Part shown: positions 1-8,788 of the stretch, piece by piece
How the letters are laid out: each line of letters begins with the position of its first letter
Numbering within the stretch: position 1 is the first letter of the stretch
Source: an uncultured Dorea sp.
GTDB lineage: Bacteria; Bacillota; Clostridia; Lachnospirales; Lachnospiraceae
NCBI GenBank assembly: GCA_910586965.1
Contig: CAJUMF010000036.1
Span: 1-35,340 of the forward strand
Direction: 5' to 3'
Length of the DNA stretch: 35,340 bases
Translations under genes and position numbers: made by a program
The notes under the pieces: model-generated
What the model was told of the DNA's origin: nothing
The model's input: only the letters and a program-made list of their open reading frames with translations
Databases searched by the model: none

Positions 1-31
1 GGGCGGATTGGGGACTTTCACCCGTTAGAAC

Positions 32-50
32 GTGTGCCCACCGGGCACAC
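32..50. repeat. perfect GC-rich hairpin
   Basis: Arms GTGTGCCC and GGGCACAC are separated by 3 bases. The hairpin lies downstream of the membrane Fe-S gene. Read on the minus strand it is preceded, not followed, by a T-run, so it is not a textbook terminator. It could act together with the smaller hairpin at 67-80 to end that transcript. Confidence 0.5.
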
Positions 51-51
51 C

Positions 52-80
52 AAAAATCCTGCCCTACTGCCAAACGGCAG
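52..80 (-). terminator. possible weak terminator after membrane Fe-S gene
   Basis: On the minus strand, a CTGCC-GTTT-GGCAG hairpin (67-80) begins directly after the TAG stop. It is followed ten bases later by a TTTTT run. The stem is short and the T-run is displaced, so this is only a possible terminator. Confidence 0.35.
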
Positions 81-902
81 CTACCGCAGCGCCTTCACCG
101 GACATTCTTTCACACACTCATAGCACAGGATACACTCCGTAGCATTTTTGCGTTTCCTCGATTCCCGGTTCACTTCCACATCCATCGGGCATACTTCCAG
201 GCATTTCCCGCACCCGATGCACTTTTCCTCATCGCAGTGTACCCTCAGCACCGAATAATAACTCATAGGCTTTAGAAAAACCGTAACCGGACAGACATAT
301 TTGCAGAATGCCCGGTTATCCCTGCATAGAAACGCCAGAGAAATCCCCGTTGCATAATAAAACACATTTCCTCCCACAAACAGCCAGAACATCACCTTGT
401 CCAAATTCGCGGCTTTCATCAAAAACAACCCGGCTACCAATGTAAATGACAGCGCAAATACAAGATACCTTACAAATCCAAGCCGCCTCCTTCGGCCCTC
501 CGGTCTCTTAAAGGGCAACAAATCCAGAATCATCGCTGTCCAACATGCATACCCGCACCAGCCCCTTCCAAAAAACAGGGGCCCGAATATCTTTGCCACC
601 GCATAGTGAATCACCGCCGCCTCAAAAACACCGAGGAACAGATAATACCAGAAACCCTCAATCTGCATATTTTCACGGCATATAAGACCGAGATACACCA
701 GCATATAGGAACCGACAGCAAACTGGACAAACCTTCTCGCATACCTTTCCCCTCTGGCAAACAATGCAAGCCCCACGGCAATGCATCCGCCGATATATGT
801 AAAATTCAACAGATAAAATAAGTTGTCCTTCGCCAGCCACAAAGACACTGCAATTATCTCAAACAGACAAAACAAAAGCAGCGGAGGTATATATTTTTTC
901 AA
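81..902 (-). CDS. membrane-bound 4Fe-4S ferredoxin-type protein (NapH/NosR-like)
   Basis: A polytopic membrane protein of 273 residues with about five hydrophobic segments. A Cys-containing GRGWCGYAC motif lies in the middle. Two C-terminal 4Fe-4S motifs follow: CIGCGKCLEVCP and CILCYECVKECP. This layout fits NapH/MauN/NosR-type membrane electron carriers, which pass electrons between membrane and cytoplasmic partners; the actual partner cannot be told here. I chose a TTG start at 902, because an ATG at 974 would overlap the upstream gene by 76 bases. The TTG overlaps the upstream TGA as TTGA and has a GGGGGG-type ribosome binding site nine bases before it, indicating translational coupling. 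No reductase subunit is adjacent. Confidence 0.7.
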   Translation of the reverse strand: MKKYIPPLLLFCLFEIIAVSLWLAKDNLFYLLNFTYIGGCIAVGLALFARGERYARRFVQFAVGSYMLVYLGLICRENMQIEGFWYYLFLGVFEAAVIHYAVAKIFGPLFFGRGWCGYACWTAMILDLLPFKRPEGRRRRLGFVRYLVFALSFTLVAGLFLMKAANLDKVMFWLFVGGNVFYYATGISLAFLCRDNRAFCKYVCPVTVFLKPMSYYSVLRVHCDEEKCIGCGKCLEVCPMDVEVNRESRKRKNATECILCYECVKECPVKALR

Positions 903-1309
903 TTCACTTCGCCCCCCTTTCCGACTTCTTCTCCAATCCAAAAGCAGAAAAAATGCAGGACAAACCCAATCCAAAAGACAACATCCTTAAAAACATTTAT
1001 AAATGAACTCAGATGGAGCCCATTCCATTTAAAAAGCTCATACACCCATGAACAGACAGGAAATATCATAATAACGGAAAAAGAACATACAAATGCCAGC
1101 GCGAGCCTACGGCTCATCTTTTCCAAACCGCTCCTGCGCTGCACCGCATTTCCTACTATATAGACAATCGCAAGCCATAACGCCGCCACTATAAAAGCCA
1201 CCGGGAAAAACAGAAATATCAAAAAAGGGCATATAAAAAATAATATACATCCCGCCATGAGCACTCCCCAGTAAATCCAAAACGGTCTTAACGCCCCTGA
1301 CATTTTCAC
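899..1309 (-). CDS. small hydrophobic membrane protein, function unknown
   Basis: A protein of 136 residues with about four membrane segments, including a very Phe/Ile-rich pair near the N terminus. A positively charged loop (QRRSGLEKMSRR) lies in the middle. I do not recognise the family. The open frame extends to an ATG at 1363, but the best ribosome binding site (AGGAGG, eight bases upstream) serves a GTG at 1309, so that start was chosen. Its stop overlaps the TTG start of the membrane Fe-S gene by four bases. The two are probably co-translated and may form one membrane complex; this is inference from coupling only. Confidence 0.55.
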   Translation of the reverse strand: MKMSGALRPFWIYWGVLMAGCILFFICPFLIFLFFPVAFIVAALWLAIVYIVGNAVQRRSGLEKMSRRLALAFVCSFSVIMIFPVCSWVYELFKWNGLHLSSFINVFKDVVFWIGFVLHFFCFWIGEEVGKGGEVN

Positions 1310-1405
1310 AAAATATACCTCCTGTCTCCGCATGGTATCCGTTCCATCCTTACACCTATGCACAGCGAACTTCTCAATCGGATACGTCTCATCGCTTTTT
1401 AATCA

Positions 1406-1441
1406 GGGAGATGTAAGCCATTAATCCGGCTTACATCTCCC
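1406..1441. terminator. perfect 14-bp hairpin after secreted protein gene
   Basis: Arms GGGAGATGTAAGCC and GGCTTACATCTCCC surround an 8-base loop just past the stop codon of the large secreted protein. On the minus strand no T-run follows. It is a likely 3' end stabiliser or non-canonical terminator rather than a classical one. Confidence 0.6.
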
Positions 1442-1447
1442 CTCATT

Positions 1448-4282
1448 CTACTTTTTCGTCTTCACAGATTTTTTCGCTGACCAGTCAGAATACAATTTTA
1501 CTTTTTTCCCGTTAACTTTCACAGTCTTGTATGTCCGAATTCTGACATAATATTTCTTCTTACCTTTTAACTTGGATATCTTCTTTGAAGCAGCACTCTT
1601 CTTAGCTGTAGTAAGCCCTGTTGTCTTGCCTTTAAAGCTTCCTTTTGTACTGTACTGAATCTGATATCCATCCATCTGTGCCGTCTGTTTTTTCCATGAC
1701 ACTTGCATACCTTTAGATTTTGCTACGACTTTTTTAAGACTTGTTTTCTTTGGTCTTATCTTAAAGCTTTCTGTCACTTTCCCGCTGTAATTCCCACGGA
1801 ACTCAACTGTTGATGTATATACACCGGGATTCTTCCGCCCCTTTGCATATACAATCTGATAGTCTGTGCCTGCGGTCAGACTTTTACCTTTCGTATCCTT
1901 CACAGTTATTGCAGGCGTCTTCACTTTCCCGTCATAGGAAAAATCTGTTTTTCCCCAGGTAATCCGCGGACTGCTGATCACTGTCTCTGTCTTGATGTCT
2001 GAGCAGACCGCGCAGATCTGCTGAACTTTCCCATCAGCATTTATAGTTGCAGGAGTGCGCTTTTCTTTATACTGATGGTCAGCTAACGGAATTTTTTCTG
2101 TTTTTTTATCTCCGCAACTGCATATATAGGTTTTAATTCCTTCTTCTGTGCAAGTTGCCTTCTTTGTCTCCTCTTCCTGATAAGAATGCTTATGCCCGGT
2201 TGCCGGAATTACTTCCTGCGGTTTTATCACTTTATTGCATACACTGCAATGGCTTCCTTCCGTCTTTCCATCCTCTGTCTCTGTCGGCTCTACCGCTTGG
2301 TCGATAACTTCTTTATGGTCTGATTTCGGAATCTCGTCTGCATATACGACATTACAACCACTGCATATATAAGTCTTAATCCCTGGCTCTGTACATGTTG
2401 CTTCTTGAGTTACCGTCTCTTGAAACTTGTGTTCTGATACAGCAATTTTCCCTTCATAGCTTTCTGTACAGCCCTGGTAAGTGCATTTATAAGTCATAAC
2501 ACCTTCTGCCATACATGTTGCTTCTTTTGTCACCTCTCCTTTATATGTGTGGATATGGCCTGCCTGCTCTGTATCATTATCATAAAAAACAACTTTCTGT
2601 TCTCTCATTACTGTATCTTTTAATGCTTTTACATCACCTACTGTATCCAAATCTTTGCCGGCACTATCAGATAAAAACAAAAATGTATATGTTCCTTCAC
2701 TTATTTCCTCAGCTCTTTTTTGCAGGTAATATCTCCCCGGATACTCCTTTGAAGGAACGAGCACAAGATGTTGCCACCAATCGGTTTTATCTAAATCCTC
2801 TCCCTCTCCACTTTCCCAGTACGATGTCTTAATGCAAAATATATAATCCGTTTCATAATACACATGGCTGTCATCCACTACTTCTTCATTACTGATAACC
2901 TCCCCCTTTTTGTCATACCATTTAATCTCAAAATACGCCTCTCCCGTAGGTTCAACTCCTTCTTCCACTTCCTCCTCTATCTTACGTATATTCACCTTCG
3001 ACGGCGCTGCAAGCACTTCTATACGCCCAATCATTCTCTGTGCTTCCAACTCCTGATATCCTGTCCATACGCCATCAGTATATCTCAATTCAAATCCTGC
3101 ATCTGCACTTTTCTGTGCTAATACAAAATTTGATTCATCTCCTTTTGAAGCATTCGAGTAAATATATTCATGATCAGTCAGAATCATCCCCGGAAATAAC
3201 CGATGCTCCGTCTGAAATTGCGTAGTTCCTGTAATATTCCCGTTAATAACCACTAAACCTTCCGGCTTCAGCACAAGCATTCCTCTGTCCTGTTCATTAC
3301 TCGCTGTTCCAGTGAAATTTCCTGTAATCTTCGCCTGGTCTATGCCTGTATAATCCAGGCAGGCACCGCTCTTTAATGTAATATTCTGCAAATTTGTCTT
3401 AGGTGAAATACACGATTTATTCTCAAGTACAACATTCCCTACGCTGTCTACCTCCGCTTCTGTAATGGAAACTGTATTGAGTGTCAACGTTGTGTCAGCA
3501 TTTCCGACAAACTTCTTTGCCTTTGCAAACGAATACTCTCCTCCAGTCATGTTAATTGTCGCGCGGGTATTCTGACTTGTATCCACCCCTTCACGCACCA
3601 CCGCTTTAGCATCCAAGTTCAGCACAGCTTCTCCCTGATAGGAAGCATGGACTCCGTTTTCCGTTCCATGTCCCATATGGATTGCCTGAAACATCGTTTT
3701 GTCATTAGAATTTTTTACTGTCAAAGACGCATTACTGCCAACACTTGTGCCGGGATACCCTCCTGCATAGACAGACGGGAGCAGCTCTGCTTCGAAGCCT
3801 CCGAACCCTCCCAGAGAACCATCGCTGCCTTCCAGATACGTATTCACATTATCCAAAGTAAGGCTATGCCCTGCAAGATAGATCTCTCTGTGCGGTACAC
3901 TTCCTAATGCGGTGCTGGATTCAAACGTCAATTTGATATTCTGGAACTGAACATTATCGCCGTCTATCTGGATAGGACACCGAGCATTCAAATCACTCCC
4001 CGTCCCACTACCCTTAATCACAGTTCCTCCAGGAATCTTCACCGGACGCATCCTGCCGTTAGCATCTGCTTCCTTACCTATAGTAATAAGTCCGTTCACC
4101 GTAATCGGGCTATTTTTCTGCTGCAAAGCAGCCATAAACTGTTCCGGAGTACTAACTGTAACCCCGCTCCGGGACGTCTGCCCGCTCTCCTGCGCCTTAA
4201 CTGCCACCGGCATCTGAATTCCCCCAAGCATCACCGCTGCAGCTATCAGCGCACTCATCCATTTCTTCATCTTTTTTCTCAT
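1448..4282 (-). CDS. large secreted protein: beta-helix region, Cys-pair repeats, Ig-like and Fn3-like domains
   Basis: About 944 residues. A signal peptide at 1-30 (MRKKMKKW basic stretch, Ala-rich core, cleavage near VKA-QE) points to export. Residues about 40-420 look like a right-handed beta-helix of the pectate-lyase/adhesin type, with repeating LTLDN and LTVKN strands. Residues about 575-770 hold repeats of the pattern H..ATC.E.G...Y.C..C......IP...H, each with paired Cys and His that could form a small zinc-ribbon-like unit. An Ig/MBG-like domain (about 772-840) and a Lys-rich Fn3-like domain end the protein. There is no LPXTG motif, transmembrane anchor or recognisable catalytic site, so wall attachment may be by charge. 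The second ATG (4282) was chosen because its spacing to GAGGAG is eight bases; the ATG at 4288 is too close. Probably a surface adhesin or glycan binder. Confidence 0.75.
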   Translation of the reverse strand: MRKKMKKWMSALIAAAVMLGGIQMPVAVKAQESGQTSRSGVTVSTPEQFMAALQQKNSPITVNGLITIGKEADANGRMRPVKIPGGTVIKGSGTGSDLNARCPIQIDGDNVQFQNIKLTFESSTALGSVPHREIYLAGHSLTLDNVNTYLEGSDGSLGGFGGFEAELLPSVYAGGYPGTSVGSNASLTVKNSNDKTMFQAIHMGHGTENGVHASYQGEAVLNLDAKAVVREGVDTSQNTRATINMTGGEYSFAKAKKFVGNADTTLTLNTVSITEAEVDSVGNVVLENKSCISPKTNLQNITLKSGACLDYTGIDQAKITGNFTGTASNEQDRGMLVLKPEGLVVINGNITGTTQFQTEHRLFPGMILTDHEYIYSNASKGDESNFVLAQKSADAGFELRYTDGVWTGYQELEAQRMIGRIEVLAAPSKVNIRKIEEEVEEGVEPTGEAYFEIKWYDKKGEVISNEEVVDDSHVYYETDYIFCIKTSYWESGEGEDLDKTDWWQHLVLVPSKEYPGRYYLQKRAEEISEGTYTFLFLSDSAGKDLDTVGDVKALKDTVMREQKVVFYDNDTEQAGHIHTYKGEVTKEATCMAEGVMTYKCTYQGCTESYEGKIAVSEHKFQETVTQEATCTEPGIKTYICSGCNVVYADEIPKSDHKEVIDQAVEPTETEDGKTEGSHCSVCNKVIKPQEVIPATGHKHSYQEEETKKATCTEEGIKTYICSCGDKKTEKIPLADHQYKEKRTPATINADGKVQQICAVCSDIKTETVISSPRITWGKTDFSYDGKVKTPAITVKDTKGKSLTAGTDYQIVYAKGRKNPGVYTSTVEFRGNYSGKVTESFKIRPKKTSLKKVVAKSKGMQVSWKKQTAQMDGYQIQYSTKGSFKGKTTGLTTAKKSAASKKISKLKGKKKYYVRIRTYKTVKVNGKKVKLYSDWSAKKSVKTKK

Positions 4283-4309
4283 GTGCATATCTCCTCTCGT
4301 TTACAAATC

Positions 4310-4338
4310 ATCATCCCATATTTGAACCATACCGTCAA
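4310..4338 (-). promoter_or_regulatory. promoter for the large secreted protein gene
   Basis: On the minus strand, TTGACG (4333-4338) and GATGAT (4310-4315) are spaced by 17 bases. They lie in the 63-base gap between the Fe-S gene and the secreted protein gene. The -35 is strong and the -10 weak. No TTTTGGCG repeats like those at 31362 are present. Confidence 0.45.
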
Positions 4339-4345
4339 GTAAATT

Positions 4346-5614
4346 CTACTTATCCTTCCGATGCATCGATAACAGCTTATCCAGATACACCGATTTAAAC
4401 TGCTTGCTGGCCAATGCCTGCTTAAGGGGCGGCAGTTTTAAGATCGTCCCGAACACTGCTGCCATCGCCCGGTGGTTGGCAAACGCCTGATTGTCAAAGA
4501 CCAGGTTCTGCAATGTTCCCTTTTCAATAGCCTGGAGCACGAACCGATGTGTACTGTTTACCGGAGTGATGACCTGAATCGGCCTTCGTTCGAGCGCAAT
4601 AGCTTTTGTCGGACAATTTCTTGCACATACTCCGCAGCCAAGGCAAATCTCTTCGTCGATGACCGGGTGCTTTTCCTTCATGGAAATTGCCAGTATCGGG
4701 CACACCTTCGCGCACTTCCCGCAGCCCATACATGTCTCTAATGATACCTTCGGGATATAGTTGGTTGTCGCCACCGGCTGCATCGGGCTGAACTTACGCG
4801 CTGCCTGCAAAGCCTCACAGCAGCATCCGCAGCAGTTACAGATGAATGCAGGATGCTCCCTGACATTTTCCCCAATCTGTACCAGGTTACTCTCATAGGA
4901 AAGTTCAAGAACTTCCTTTGCCTCTTCTTTGGAGATCAATCTGGCATAATCACCGTGCTCCGCCAGAGAGCGCGCCACATTGTCAAAGGTCAGGCATACT
5001 TCCCAGGGCGCATCGATCTCGCAGGGATGCCCGGCATGGTACATCTTATGCCGGCAGTAGCAGGTGCCAAGGCCGATATACTTCGCTTCCTCCACGATGT
5101 GGGTCGCCTTCTCATAGTCTAAGATATGATTCGTCTTTTCATTGGTTAACACTGGCTCCTGCACATATACCCGTCCAAGTCTCGTCTCTGTGGCAAAGAA
5201 TAAGTCCTTGACAAAATCCTCCTCCACATTCATATACTGATAGTAAAGTTCGCTCAAATATTTCTGGTCGATATCCCCTCTCGTACGCATCAAGGCGAAC
5301 TCAATGAATCCTGCCATCGGAGGCGGCATCACAAACTGCCGCTCCCCATGATAATCCGAATCTACCAAAAGGGCTTTCTCGCAGAGATGATCAAGAAGTC
5401 TCTCCGCCTTTGCTTCCGTCGTCCCCCAGATCTTTGCCGCCCGTTTTAATGTAAACGGACGAACCGGCAGAAGCGCCACCCATTTTGCCTCCTTCTCCGT
5501 GTACAAAACCTGCAGGATCTTGTACAGTGTCTCAGAAGCCGGTGCTCCTTGTGTAAACCAGTTGATGCGGTCTTCCAGATTCTTGTATGCGTCCTTCGTC
5601 GTCAGGTGTCCCAT
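4346..5614 (-). CDS. 4Fe-4S binding protein with N-terminal winged-helix-like region
   Basis: 422 residues. The N-terminal 100 residues resemble a helical/winged-helix fold (FTLKRAAKIWGTTEAKAERLLDHL). Cys clusters follow: TCYCRHKMYHAGHPC (about 184-198), CNCCGCCC (259-266), and two classical 4Fe-4S motifs, CMGCGKCAKVCP (295-306) and CLGCGVCARNCP (324-335). It is thus a cytoplasmic electron-transfer or redox-sensing protein with two ferredoxin clusters and probably another metal site. Start ATG has AAGGAGG six bases upstream. It lies 38 bases after the Fe-S aldo/keto reductase and probably shares its transcript, so it may supply or accept electrons for that enzyme. Exact function unknown. Confidence 0.75.
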   Translation of the reverse strand: MGHLTTKDAYKNLEDRINWFTQGAPASETLYKILQVLYTEKEAKWVALLPVRPFTLKRAAKIWGTTEAKAERLLDHLCEKALLVDSDYHGERQFVMPPPMAGFIEFALMRTRGDIDQKYLSELYYQYMNVEEDFVKDLFFATETRLGRVYVQEPVLTNEKTNHILDYEKATHIVEEAKYIGLGTCYCRHKMYHAGHPCEIDAPWEVCLTFDNVARSLAEHGDYARLISKEEAKEVLELSYESNLVQIGENVREHPAFICNCCGCCCEALQAARKFSPMQPVATTNYIPKVSLETCMGCGKCAKVCPILAISMKEKHPVIDEEICLGCGVCARNCPTKAIALERRPIQVITPVNSTHRFVLQAIEKGTLQNLVFDNQAFANHRAMAAVFGTILKLPPLKQALASKQFKSVYLDKLLSMHRKDK

Positions 5615-5652
5615 ATCATGCCTCCTTCAAAATCAATATCTGCTGCCTTGTT

Positions 5653-6675
5653 TTATATGGCTTTCCCCTCCAGGACCTCTTTATAATCCTTATAATTTTT
5701 CTTTAACAATTCCGGAGTGTCGAGGCCGTACGGACATTTTGATCTGCATTGCCCGCATTCAAGACAATTTTCTATCTTTTTCATCTTCTCCTGTGTCTCT
5801 TCATTTAAAAAGTTCGCCGACACAGCCCGGCGGATGAGCAGTGACATCCTGGCGCAGTTATTGATCTCTATGCCTGCCGGACATGGCATACAATATCCGC
5901 ACCCCCTGCAGAAATCACCCTGGAATTCTTTGATATCCTCTGCGATCTGCGTGGCTATCTCACCCTCAAACTTCGGCGGGTCCTCCTGATAGGAGAGGAA
6001 TTCGTCAAGCTCACTCTCCCGCTGGATTCCCCAGATAGGAAGCACATTGTCATATTCATTCATAAATGCATAGGCAAGTGCCGACCTGTTGATCAGACCT
6101 CCCGCTAATGCCTTCATCGCCAGGAATCCCATATCTTTTTCCTTACACTGCTCGATAAGCTTCTTTTCACTCTCCGCACTCAGATAGCTGAACGGAAACT
6201 GAAGAGTATCATAAAGTCCGCTTTCAATAGCCTCTTTGGCCACCGCAAGCCGATGGTTCGTAATTCCGATATGACGGATCTTCCCCTGCTCTTTCGCCTC
6301 AAGCATCGCATCGTACAGGCCGTCTTCTCCACCCGGTTTCGGACAAAAAGGCGGGTTGTGGAACTGGTAGACGTCAATATGATCTGTCCCCAGCGTTCTT
6401 AAGGATGTCTCCAGATCCTTCCAGAAACCTTCTGCATCCTCCGCCGCAGTCTTTGTCGTGATGTAGATGTGTTCCCGCACATCCGACAATGCGTAATTTA
6501 ATTTTTCCTCGCTGTCTGTATATGCCCTGGCTGTATCAAACAACCGCACACCGTTGTCGTATGCTTTCTTAAGAATAACAGCCGCTTCCTCCTTGCTGAC
6601 ACGCTGAATCGGGAGCGCGCCGAATCCATTTTTATTAACAACAATCTCTGTCCTTCCTAATCTTACCTTATCCAT
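5653..6675 (-). CDS. aldo/keto reductase with C-terminal 4Fe-4S domain
   Basis: 340 residues. Residues 1-250 are an AKR barrel with the usual catalytic tetrad positions: D47 (FDTARAY), Y52, K75 (TTKT) and H106 (YQFHNP). The C-terminal part carries two ferredoxin-type motifs, CRGCGYCMPCP and CLECGQCRSKCP. Such fused AKR/ferredoxin proteins are common in anaerobic Firmicutes; substrates are mostly unknown, with aldehydes or sugars as candidates. A GGAGA ribosome binding site precedes the ATG. The gene lies 31 bases after the macrodomain gene and 38 bases before the Fe-S protein gene. A three-gene operon is likely. Confidence 0.88.
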   Translation of the reverse strand: MDKVRLGRTEIVVNKNGFGALPIQRVSKEEAAVILKKAYDNGVRLFDTARAYTDSEEKLNYALSDVREHIYITTKTAAEDAEGFWKDLETSLRTLGTDHIDVYQFHNPPFCPKPGGEDGLYDAMLEAKEQGKIRHIGITNHRLAVAKEAIESGLYDTLQFPFSYLSAESEKKLIEQCKEKDMGFLAMKALAGGLINRSALAYAFMNEYDNVLPIWGIQRESELDEFLSYQEDPPKFEGEIATQIAEDIKEFQGDFCRGCGYCMPCPAGIEINNCARMSLLIRRAVSANFLNEETQEKMKKIENCLECGQCRSKCPYGLDTPELLKKNYKDYKEVLEGKAI

Positions 6676-6706
6676 AAATTATCTCCAATCTTGATCATAA
6701 AACATC

Positions 6707-7510
6707 CTACTGCATCAACTTTCTGTATATATGCAGATCCTCATCTTTAAAAACATTGAATACCACCCGCTCCAACCTGGACGCAGACAGATAACGGTCT
6801 ACCGTCTCGACTGCAATCTGTGCCGCAAGCTTATTGGGAAAATGGAACTCACCTGTGGATATACAACAGAAAGCCACCGACCGAAGCCTTTCCCGCTCTG
6901 CCAAGATCATACTGCTTAAGTAACAAGCCTTTAACTGTTCCTTCTGCTTTTCTGTAACACTGACGCCCACAATAGGCCCCACTGTATGTATGACATGCTT
7001 TGCCGGAAGATTGTATCCTTTCGTTATCTTTGCCTTTCCCGTAGGTTCCTCATGTCCTTGCTTTTCCATAATCTCCGCGCACTCGTTGCGAAGCTGGATA
7101 CCTGCCGCCGAATGAATCGCATTGTCAATACAACCATGACAGGGGACAAAACATCCCAGCATCTGGCTGTTGGCGGCATTCACGATGGCGTCGACGGCCA
7201 GCTTTGTGATATCTCCCTGCCAGACGGATATCCTTTCTGCATTCTTTATGCCGGTACAAGGATACTCGTCAATTACCACGGGAATCTCCTTAAGCCGCAC
7301 AATACCTTTTTTCTTAAGCTCTTCTTTTAAAAGCGCATCCTGCAGTTCATAATACTCCGCGGATGCCTCGCCCGGCCAGCGCACATTCATCAGGCTCCGG
7401 AGCAAATTTCGTTTTTCATGATAGTCCGCCGGCTCCATAATCGACGCATAACCATCATTCTCTTTTTTCAAATATTCGATCATACTGCTGACCCGTTCCT
7501 GTCTTGTCAT
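6707..7510 (-). CDS. zinc-type macrodomain protein-ADP-ribose hydrolase
   Basis: 267 residues. A helical N-terminal region (1-85) precedes a macrodomain (about 90-265). Seen motifs are GDITKLAVDAIVNAAN (99-114) and GCFVPCHGCIDNAIHSAAG (119-137), whose C120, H125 and C127 match the Zn-binding residues of the SAV0325-type class, and HTVGPIVG (175-182). This class removes ADP-ribose from proteins. Family members often sit next to a class M sirtuin and a lipoate/GcvH-like carrier; neither is adjacent here, although an ordinary sirtuin occurs at 16704. Good ribosome binding site (AAAGGAG) at the chosen ATG. First gene of the putative macrodomain-AKR-FeS operon. Confidence 0.9.
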   Translation of the reverse strand: MTRQERVSSMIEYLKKENDGYASIMEPADYHEKRNLLRSLMNVRWPGEASAEYYELQDALLKEELKKKGIVRLKEIPVVIDEYPCTGIKNAERISVWQGDITKLAVDAIVNAANSQMLGCFVPCHGCIDNAIHSAAGIQLRNECAEIMEKQGHEEPTGKAKITKGYNLPAKHVIHTVGPIVGVSVTEKQKEQLKACYLSSMILAERERLRSVAFCCISTGEFHFPNKLAAQIAVETVDRYLSASRLERVVFNVFKDEDLHIYRKLMQ

Positions 7511-7533
7511 GGCGTTCTCCTTTCAGATATTTA

Positions 7534-7563
7534 AGTATATCATGAGAGCAAAATAGACAGCAA
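7534..7563 (-). promoter_or_regulatory. probable promoter of the macrodomain gene
   Basis: On the minus strand, TTGCTG (7558-7563) and TATACT (7534-7539) are separated by 18 bases, in the 61-base gap upstream of the macrodomain gene. Confidence 0.45.
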
Positions 7564-7571
7564 TATGTATT

Positions 7572-8027
7572 TTATAAATTCATCCAAAACTCCCGAATCT
7601 CGTTCCCCCACAATACCGCTGCAGCCATCCCCACGCATAAAAATGGTCCAAACGGAAAACGCTGCTCTCTGTCCGCCTTTTGAATCAAAACAAGATACAA
7701 CGCATACACGCCGCCAGCAAAAACCGCGAGCACTGCCGCTATCACCGTGTTCTCCCATCCCAGGAACAGCCCCGCTGCTGCCACCAGCTTGATATCCCCG
7801 CCGCCGAAAGCCCCGGGAATCAGAAGCGTCAACGCAAACATAGGCGCACTGACACACAGTACGCCCAAAAGCCTGGATAAGATTCCCGGATTTTTATCTA
7901 AAAGTATTGCTGCGACAGCCAGCAGCACGATAGCTGCGTGGCAGCCGTCTTTTATCTCCATCCTCTTTATGTCCTGGTATGATACTGCCAGCAGGATGAT
8001 AAAAAAAGCTACTTGTAATATTCCCAT
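7572..8027 (-). CDS. prepilin-peptidase-like membrane aspartic protease (A24 family)
   Basis: 151 residues, almost all membrane helix. The two expected catalytic aspartates are visible: D19 in SYQDIKRMEI and D78 in FGGGDIKL. The length equals only the A24 peptidase half of PilD-type enzymes, with no N-terminal methylase domain, as in archaeal-type or CpaA/TadV-like peptidases. It would cleave type IV pilin-like or Tad signal peptides at the membrane. No pilin, ATPase or secretin genes are near. It begins eight bases after the stop of the upstream membrane protein gene, so it is probably in the PadR-led operon. The ribosome binding site AAGGTGG is close (three bases) to the ATG. Confidence 0.8.
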   Translation of the reverse strand: MGILQVAFFIILLAVSYQDIKRMEIKDGCHAAIVLLAVAAILLDKNPGILSRLLGVLCVSAPMFALTLLIPGAFGGGDIKLVAAAGLFLGWENTVIAAVLAVFAGGVYALYLVLIQKADREQRFPFGPFLCVGMAAAVLWGNEIREFWMNL

Positions 8028-8035
8028 AATCCACC

Positions 8036-8722
8036 TTATTTCCAGTTGTATTTTTCAGAAAGCTTATCCCAGTAGTAATTGTTGCCGAAAAAGGACACTA
8101 CAGAGAGGATTAACAGAGTAAAAAATATCACTTTTCCATTTCCCGGTATTGTAAAATCCATACCTTCCGGGAGCTCCCACATAAACAATAAAAACAAAGA
8201 TAAAAATACCAAAAAACGATATAACTTTCTCTTGTTCCTGTCCTCAACCGAAAAAGAATACGCTGCTCTTTTTCTTTCCAGATTCCGAACCAATAGAAAA
8301 TCGTATATCCAAGCCACTGCTCCCACAATAAGCAAAGAACCCGGAAACCCGTAAGTCTCTGGTAACCCCTCAAATTTCCAAAGAATAGTATAACATATAA
8401 AAAGCATTATGATAATTGATCTGACAAGCGGAATAGCCTGCTCCAGATAGCTGGGCTTTATCCCATCCTTTATGAGGCTGTCGCAGAAATCTTTTTCCGG
8501 CATTCCAATCTTATCAGACAACGTGACGCCCTCCGCTTCTGCCTCCTTCGCCAGGCCGATCAGATCTTTTTTTATCACTTCCAGTTCAAACAGGGACACC
8601 TCGAAGGTCCGCAAGTATTTAAAAATACTGTCCAGAACTTTAAAATTTCTACCTGAAATCTCTGCCAGCCCGTATTTATTCTCCTGAATCAGTTTTTTGT
8701 AATTGTTACGAAATAAACTCAT
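8036..8722 (-). CDS. membrane protein with DUF1048-like N-terminal domain (paralogue 2)
   Basis: 228 residues. The N-terminal 100 residues are a soluble helical region with the stretch LFELEVIKKDLIGLAKEAEA and a MPEKDFCDSLI segment, resembling DUF1048 proteins that accompany PadR regulators. The C-terminal half has four membrane segments and ends FFGNNYYWDKLSEKYNWK. It is clearly paralogous to the neighbour at 8789-9472, sharing the LFELEVIKKDLIG and FFGNNYYW blocks. AAGGAGG lies eight bases before the ATG. Function unknown; membrane stress or export roles are possible for such PadR partners but not shown by the sequence. Confidence 0.65.
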   Translation of the reverse strand: MSLFRNNYKKLIQENKYGLAEISGRNFKVLDSIFKYLRTFEVSLFELEVIKKDLIGLAKEAEAEGVTLSDKIGMPEKDFCDSLIKDGIKPSYLEQAIPLVRSIIIMLFICYTILWKFEGLPETYGFPGSLLIVGAVAWIYDFLLVRNLERKRAAYSFSVEDRNKRKLYRFLVFLSLFLLFMWELPEGMDFTIPGNGKVIFFTLLILSVVSFFGNNYYWDKLSEKYNWK

Positions 8723-8788
8723 GTCTTAATCCTCCTTGTTTGCCAAATATTCCTTTTTGTTGTCATTTTATTTGCAGCCGTCTTGTCG

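Noticed and set aside
899..974. ATG at 974 as start of the membrane Fe-S gene
   Set aside because: It would overlap the upstream gene by 76 bases. A TTG at 902 gives a TTGA overlap with a purine-rich ribosome binding site.
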